Shown here: positions 58,302-64,000 of the stretch, one piece after another
Layout: each line of letters opens with the position of its first letter
How positions within the stretch are numbered: position 1 is the first letter of the stretch
Assembly: GCF_000003815.2 (NCBI RefSeq)
Contig: NC_049979.1
Span: 33,702,053-33,766,052, forward strand
Length of the DNA stretch: 64,000 nucleotides
Origin: Branchiostoma floridae
Lineage: Eukaryota; Chordata; Leptocardii; Amphioxiformes; Branchiostomatidae
Reading direction: 5' to 3'
Program-made: the position numbers and the translations under genes
Notes under the pieces: generated by a model
Seen by the model: the letters and a program-made list of their open reading frames with translations, nothing else
The model's database searches: none
What the model was told of the DNA's origin: nothing

Positions 58302-60790
58302 ATGGGGGTTCTCGACAAGGCGGCGTCAGCGTTCCTTTCAGTGGTACACGTGCTTTCATTGCTCAGGCCTGGCGGTAAAAGACAGAGCGGCGAGACAAAA
58401 CTCAGCGTAACTGTCCACGAGGGCAAAGTCGGTCGCCAGAGTCAGGGCAAGTATCTGGTGACAATGCGCCATGGCAAAGAAAAGGTGCAAACCGCTAAGA
58501 AAAAGTCAGATGCACTGACCTGGGAGCATTCTACGGAGTTCATGCCATGGTCGCCAACAGACCAACTGGTTCTGAAACTTCGTAAGGCGAAGCGCTGCAA
58601 AGACACCACAGTTGGTGAACTGTCCATCGATGTTGCAGCCGCACTAGAGTCAGCGGACGGTTTACCACAGAAGTGGTGGTACATCATGGACCGACCCAGC
58701 AAAGGCGGGCGGAGGAATGCGGAAGTGTTCTTACAAGTGTCCGTGACTCTCGACGGCACGGAGGTGAACAGTCAGCCTACACAGAATCAGGGTAAGAGGC
58801 GTTTGTTTCTGTTCCTATGCAGGATGATTTTGTATGTCACGCTTTCGTGACCGTTGATAGGGAAAGAAACGAGCTAGTATTTTTCACTCCTACCACAGGC
58901 AAGGATACATATGAAAATGACCACTCAATGAACATTGTCAAAGATGCAAAAGGTTAGGGCAAATTTGTTTAAAGTCCTAAAGAAACGGCACTTACCTATA
59001 TCTTACATTAAAAAATTAGATTATAGAAACACACAGTATGCCTATTGTATCTTTTTACTTAGTCCCAGCCAATCCTCCCGAGGGGACCGTTGAGGCATCT
59101 TCGAAAGGGGAGCCTGATACTCTGTCGGAGCTGCAGAATCACCAGGTCAAGGCGGCGGAAGTTTCCAAAGAAAATGAAAATGAAGCGGACACGCCCCGTG
59201 ACAGCAGCGCTAAGGACAGCAAACCACCATCCGTCGCCGGCGACATCGCAGACGTCAAACTAGACTCTTCAGACACAGTTTCAACATCAGACACAGGGGA
59301 CGAGTTTGTTGCCAACGAAGACAGGGATGTCCCACTAAACAACGCGCACCGTTCTTTTGGTAACACGGACGTGGCGCCCCTTCAAGTGTCCGGTGCTGCC
59401 GACGGTCCAGAGTGTGAGCTACTAAAGGGCCAAGGTAAGAGTTCGTAGACTTGATTTGTGTAAAAGATTGATATCTATTGTTTTCGCTTACGGTTACCGT
59501 ATTAATCTTTAAGTTTCTTTTTCCCTTCGAAAAGTAGTTATTTATAAAACCTCGACAGAAAGAAAGGTGCCTAAATCAGTATAATCATTGTACTAAAGCG
59601 CCACTTTTGTTTCCACGTACGATTGATTTGATTATATGAATGGTATTGTTCAAAACCTGATGTAAGCGTGCTAAAGAAAGAAGATTTGGCCAAAATAAAA
59701 AGTGGCCTTCGTATCCTTTTTTGCTTGTAGTTTAGATTGTAGGATTCATCTGACGACACAATGAGCCCTCGTTCATTTCTTGGACTCTGCACTCAAGTTA
59801 GTACTGTTATTAGTTGGGAAAATCCAAACACGAAAATACATTTTTAAATGCTACACAAACTAGTCTACTCGTTTCTATTCAATTTTATGAAAGTAGCAAC
59901 AATACACATGCATTATATACCTTTAGTTAAACAAGATAACGTGTTGAAGAAAGACGTCGTACGTATCATCATCTTTATAGAATGTGCGTTTCTTTCGTTC
60001 AGACCCTGCCAAGACTTCCGAGGGTACAGTCAAGACGGAACTGCAAGTGAAACCAGAGTTGGAGGATGACAAGATCAATATTTCCCAGGAAAAAGAGCCG
60101 GACGCACCATCGGACAGCAGCGGCAAGGACAGCTCACCACCAGCCGCTGCCGGCGACGCCGCAAACGTCAAAACAGCGTCTTCAACAAGCCCGGCATCCG
60201 TCCTACCAGCCACAGCTCCAGATACAGCAGACAAACGCCCTGCTGCCGGAGAAGGCGATGTCCCAGAGCGCTATCCTCCAGTTGTCCATCGAGAACAGAC
60301 GGAAGCACCCGACAACAGGGACAGGAATACAGACAGTCAGACGACATCGTCTACACAAGAAGGAGGAGGAGCGTCTCTCGCAACAACCACCCCATCGCCC
60401 AAACACAAGGACGCAGAAGATCCTCAATATGAAGAGGTCATGTCGTCAGTCGACAAGCTGTGGGCAGAGCTCCATCTTGAGAGAGACTATGCGGAAAAGC
60501 TTCTCGCTCATGCAGACTCCCTTCGATCCAGACTCGCCACTACCGCCCCGCATGTTCTCCAGTACCCAGTTATCAAGAACATTATCGCTGCCGTGCCCGA
60601 TCGCACATCTTACAAGTTACCCGACACACAAGGACTGAGTTTGCAGGAGCTGAAATGCATCCAGAAGACGCTCACCAAGTCGGTACAAGATGAGAAGGAA
60701 CGCGGGACCTACATCAAGTGCTGGTACTGGGAAGAACTGGTCCGCGTGGCTCTGAAAGAAGCGCCCGAAGTATTTGGGCCAGAGGACTGA
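58302..60790 (+). CDS. C2-domain protein with duplicated disordered exon, four exons
   Basis: Exons 58302-58791, 58899-58952, 59063-59434, 60003-60790, all joined in phase 1; 1704 nt, 567 residues. An in-frame TGA at 58296-58298 supports ATG at 58302. Residues ~30-150 form a C2-like domain: KLSVTVHEGKVGRQ, GKYLVTMRHG, WEHSTEFMPW, LVLKLRKAKRCKDTTVGEL, KWWYIMD, NAEVFLQVSVTL. The usual Ca-binding Asp residues are mostly not evident, so membrane binding may be Ca-independent. Exons 3 and 4 start with related Ser/Asp/Pro-rich disordered segments. The C-terminus (~430-567) is predicted helical (WAELHLERDYAEKLLAHADS, IKCWYWEELVRVAL). No signal peptide, so probably cytosolic. Family not recognised beyond C2. 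Confidence 0.72.
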
Positions 60791-60892
60791 TGTGACAATC
60801 TTAAACCATAGTTGTGTAATGCACATGCTGCATGCGTGAAATGGTTTATTTGGACTTGAACGATAGTTTTATATCACACAACGCTATAAGTA

Positions 60893-60898
60893 AATAAA
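60893..60898 (+). terminator. Candidate polyadenylation signal of the C2-domain gene
   Basis: AATAAA in GTAAATAAAAGAAC, ~103 nt after the stop codon. Confidence 0.6.
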
Positions 60899-62526
60899 AG
60901 AACAGAAGAAGGTCCGTTATGAATATTAGATCGATCCATTTGTACATATGGTATGCAGTTGAAAAGGAACTTGTACTTTATGAGGTCTTTTTAAAGAATG
61001 AATTTGTTTCTAAACAAACGTTTGATTCAATTGTTAAGAATATTGGGCAATATAACTGTCGCAGATGTTTGTTCCGGAAGTCAAAGTTGCTGTTTATTGT
61101 ATCAATCATTCAAGCTTTACCTACACATAAACATCATCGACTGCACTGACCTTTTGTCAAAGTTGCTATTGTCATTCATGGAGTTAGATGTTCGATTTTA
61201 ACCACGTTTCCCCATTAAAAGACTAAGACTTTTTATCCATGCACTCGGCTGCTATAAGTTTCTTTTTCTCTTCTACAAGTAGTCATTTATTCAACCGCGG
61301 CAAAAAAAAATCGTTAAAATCAGAACATTTTGCCAAGGCACCAATTTTGTGCACCAATCAGGCAACATCCCCGAAGCACCATAGTCTTCTTACCCGGATA
61401 ACTTCGACAGTGGAATGCATTATGCCTAGTTTAGCTATGCTGTTCGTCATACGGTATGCGGTTACAAAGTGTGATGCAGATAGATGTGCAAAAGCTAGGT
61501 GTGACGGGTCGTTCGGTGTAATATAACCAGCTGCTGCCGCGCCGCGTGCCTGCGAATCTGGTGTGTTACGCCGAACGGCGGTTATACCGGCTATATAGAT
61601 ACAGATACAGATATAGGAGAATTCGTTTTACACAACCAGCAGGTACTTACATTGCTTACGTTTCGATGTCTCTCAGACACCTTCGTCAGAGCTTCTAACT
61701 GGAGTTCTGCTTCTCATCGTTATATGTAGCCGATTTAGGCGGCGCTTTTGCGGTGAGAAAACGTGGCTAAGCTTGTATCCCCCCCCCCCGTCCCGTTCAG
61801 CACTGGGGTTGACCTTCTTTTCCAGGTGCAGATAATCGAGCCAAGGCATCTCATTTCAAAAGCTAATAGGAGGAGTCTGCCTGTCTTATCTATCGTCCAT
61901 GGTGAAAATGCAGGCCTTAAAATATTGCTTTGCATTCCAAGATTTATTTGAGAAGAAATGCCTATCCTGCAACCTTACATCATATTTGTTGTGGCTCGCC
62001 GTTTTTAAGGGAGGGGACTTTTTTGTGTTTCACTACGTACGCTCACCTTAAACGACATATAGCTTTGTATCTAGTCTTCATAACTTATTCAACACGTACT
62101 AAATTGAAATGGAAAAAAAAATACCATGCTATTTTTATCAGACGCTGAACAAAATTTCCACCACGTGACTGGCTACCATGACGTCATGCCAGACGAATGA
62201 TCATTTTCTGTTCTCTCTCCGCCTCCGACAGACGTCTTAAGAAGTGACCTCCCATTTTTCTTAAAGGTAAGCCATCTTTTGATGTTTTTTTTTTACCATG
62301 ACAGAGGAGAATGGTTTCTACTTACTACTGTAACTGTAATTGTAACTTAAGCTGTAAGCAAATGCAACTAGTCAGGCACTTTGCTATAGTATTTACATTG
62401 TCATGAATATATTGCTGGACACGCATTGGCATAACAGACAAGACCTTTGGACATCGTTCTATATTCAGAATCATTTAGAAAATGTGATTTTCATGTATAT
62501 CAGCATCTACGTTTTAGAAGAAAAGA
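60899..62526. other. Intergenic stretch right of the C2 gene
   Basis: It contains the LINE 3' end at 61480-61620. Near 62160-62270 lie CACGTG (62162-62167), TGACGTCA (62179-62186) and a consensus donor-like AAAGGTAAGC (~62264), which could mark a first non-coding exon of a gene to the right. No coding exon was found. Confidence 0.4.
61480..61620 (+). mobile_element. LINE 3' terminus with (GATACA)n tail
   Basis: Sense copy of the end seen inverted at 24035-24190: GCAGATAGATGTGCAAAAGC, GTGTGACGGGTCGTTC, AACCAGCTGCTGCCGCGCC, GTTATACCGGCTATATAGAT, ending in GATACA repeats. Confidence 0.75.
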
Positions 62527-64000
62527 TTCCATCACCACAAATGGAGATCTATAAACAAATCTATATAGTATGTATTGTGTGTGTGAGTGTGCTAAATAAT
62601 GTTCATGAATTCCGTTGTTGAAGTTGATATCAATATTGGATGGGCTCGTGTTTCTTTTACATTATATCGGTGATTTAGACATAAAACTTGAAGAAACAAA
62701 CGGTACAGTTCTTGGCCTCATGTCCTTGAATGCCTTCCCCAAAAATACATGTAAAACCTTGGTGCATTATTGTGTCTGACTGCAGACAATATCTCAAGCA
62801 TGATATTGCGTTACGTGATCTCATAGCAGTGACGAAACTTCTTGTTTGGGATTTTCTGTGGATTTTGTTGATGAAATAATGTTTAATGCATTGGGACTGC
62901 AGAATACGACACAGACATCGCTTCCATCACTACAAATGCAGATCTATATACTAATCTATATATTATATGTATTGTGAGTGTGCTTTTATACTGTTCATAG
63001 ATTCTGTTGAAGTCATCATCAAGTTGATATCAATGGGCTCGTGTTTCTTTTACAGTTTACACTAAAACAGTGATTTAGACACAAAACTTGCAGAAACAAA
63101 CAGTGCAGTTCTTGGCCTCATATCCTTGCATGTCTTCCCCAAAAATACATGTAAAACCTTTTCGCATTCTTGTGTCTGGCTGCAGACAATATCTCAAGCA
63201 CGATATTGCGTTACGTGATGTAATAGCAGTGCCGAAACTCCCACACTGAGTATCTACCTTGAAGAGAGTCAGACAATCAAGGCTTCTTTTCTTTGCCATC
63301 ACAGGAGGATTGCGACATGATAGAAGCCTCGAAACTCATAGGCATAGAATTTTTTTCCATTGCAACAGATAAATACATAACATGATGGCGACACACTCAA
63401 GCTCAACATGCTTATTTTCGTGCCGTCATCAGAAACAAACTGAGAGTGCAAAAGAACATTGAAACAAATACAGACAAGCAAAGCATATAACAAACGTAAT
63501 GTTAAGTAACACCATATAACAAAATCATAGAATATAAGAAAATACATTTGAATATAGGTGGATATTCGGACAGGTACTCCGGGCCAAGCTGGTAGGATAA
63601 AGATTCACTTATTCAAATCTTTTTGTTTCTTTTATGAATGATTGTACATGATGTAGAAGTTTTGTGTTAATTGAGTTGGATAGAAATGCAGACCCTCGAG
63701 TCATTAAATTGATTAAATCATTATCCGAGAGATCGTCCATGTTTATGGCAAATCCTACCGGCTTATGCAAGTTGCTGAGGAGGGAGATACGGTATTGGGT
63801 GTAGTTAGGGCAGTACAAAAATAAGAATGAATACTTTCACAATGATGGCCACAGGCGCAAGCACTACTAGTAAGCATAGAAGTTGCGCATACAATACTCC
63901 TACAAGATGGCTTCTTGAAAGAAAAGGCGTTCTGCTATTCGCTTCTTGTTTGGGATTTTCTGTGGATTTTGTTGATGAAGTAATGTTTAATGTATTGGAA
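62527..64000. repeat. Tandem duplication, second copy interrupted by a LINE insertion
   Basis: Copy 1 (62527-62897) and copy 2 (62918-63239, resumed 63942-64000) share GGGCTCGTGTTTCTTTTAC, TTCCCCAAAAATACATGTAA, GCAGACAATATCTCAAGC and CTTCTTGTTTGGGATTTTCT. In copy 2 the sequence jumps at GCCGAAACT (63239) to foreign DNA and resumes at 63942. No coding content is seen. The window ends within the copy. Confidence 0.8.
63240..63941 (-). pseudogene. LINE 3' fragment inserted into the tandem duplication
   Basis: The - strand carries CACGHHCES in one frame, then LYCPNYTQYRISLLSNL in another, together the CxCG...E...(HF)...CPxYxxxR ending of non-LTR polymerases, with a frameshift between. The remaining ~320 bp is non-coding 3' sequence. 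5'-truncated. Confidence 0.6.

Noticed and set aside
1..64000. CRISPR arrays, bacterial operons, tRNA or rRNA genes
   Set aside because: The tandem repeats lack unique spacers of constant length, the genes are spliced eukaryotic ones, and no cloverleaf or rRNA core was recognised. The only tRNA-like signal is a B-box-like word in a SINE-type repeat near 30090.

Overview
The window is animal nuclear DNA: genes are split into many short exons with GT/AG junctions and long introns full of transposon relics and minisatellites. The gene content (a BMPER/crossveinless-2 type BMP regulator, a polycystin-1-like channel receptor with invertebrate-type extracellular modules, a C2-domain protein) and the repeat style suggest an invertebrate deuterostome, most likely a cephalochordate (amphioxus). 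The species call is inference. All three multi-exon genes lie on the + strand. Their exon joins were made by hand from splice consensus, and every junction kept codon phase.

Layout. (1) 50-2701: an intronless 883-codon ORF for a coiled-coil protein that looks transposon-associated; a decayed copy of its last codons sits just downstream. (2) 4295-14345: the 3' twelve exons of a BMPER-like gene (three VWC modules, VWD, C8, TIL, stop); its 5' exons are not visible and are probably left of the window, which would place ORF 50-2701 inside an intron. (3) 14346-18613: intergenic. (4) 18614-55633: a complete 36-exon polycystin-1-like gene, 6864 nt of CDS and 2287 residues: signal peptide, Cys-rich module, TSP1, F5/8C-fucolectin type domain, two EGFs, REJ, GPS, TM1, PLAT, ten more TM segments with the polycystin domain and pore, and a C-terminal charged helix. 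Its first intron contains a 776-bp inverted repeat around a 100-N assembly gap. (5) 55634-58301: 3'UTR and intergenic repeats. (6) 58302-60790: a four-exon gene for a 567-residue C2-domain protein with a duplicated disordered exon. (7) 60791-64000: LINE ends and a tandem duplication split by a LINE insertion.

How the genes relate: BMPER acts outside the cell on BMP ligands. Polycystin-1-like proteins are membrane receptor/channel subunits. The C2 protein is probably intracellular. Nothing in the sequence links them beyond same-strand adjacency.

The most unusual signal is that several tandem repeats are made of splice-junction sequence itself. In two of them the repeat unit contains the exon edge plus the acceptor or donor (5955-6640 and 12966-13400), and at 10499-10576 a donor is duplicated in frame. 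Other notable items: two altered cysteines in the BMPER VWD/C8 region, a piggyBac-type element with five perfect CRE octamers ending 30 bp before a PLAT exon, an antisense SRCR relic in an intron, an inverted pair of hAT MITEs with target duplications, and a higher-order minisatellite.
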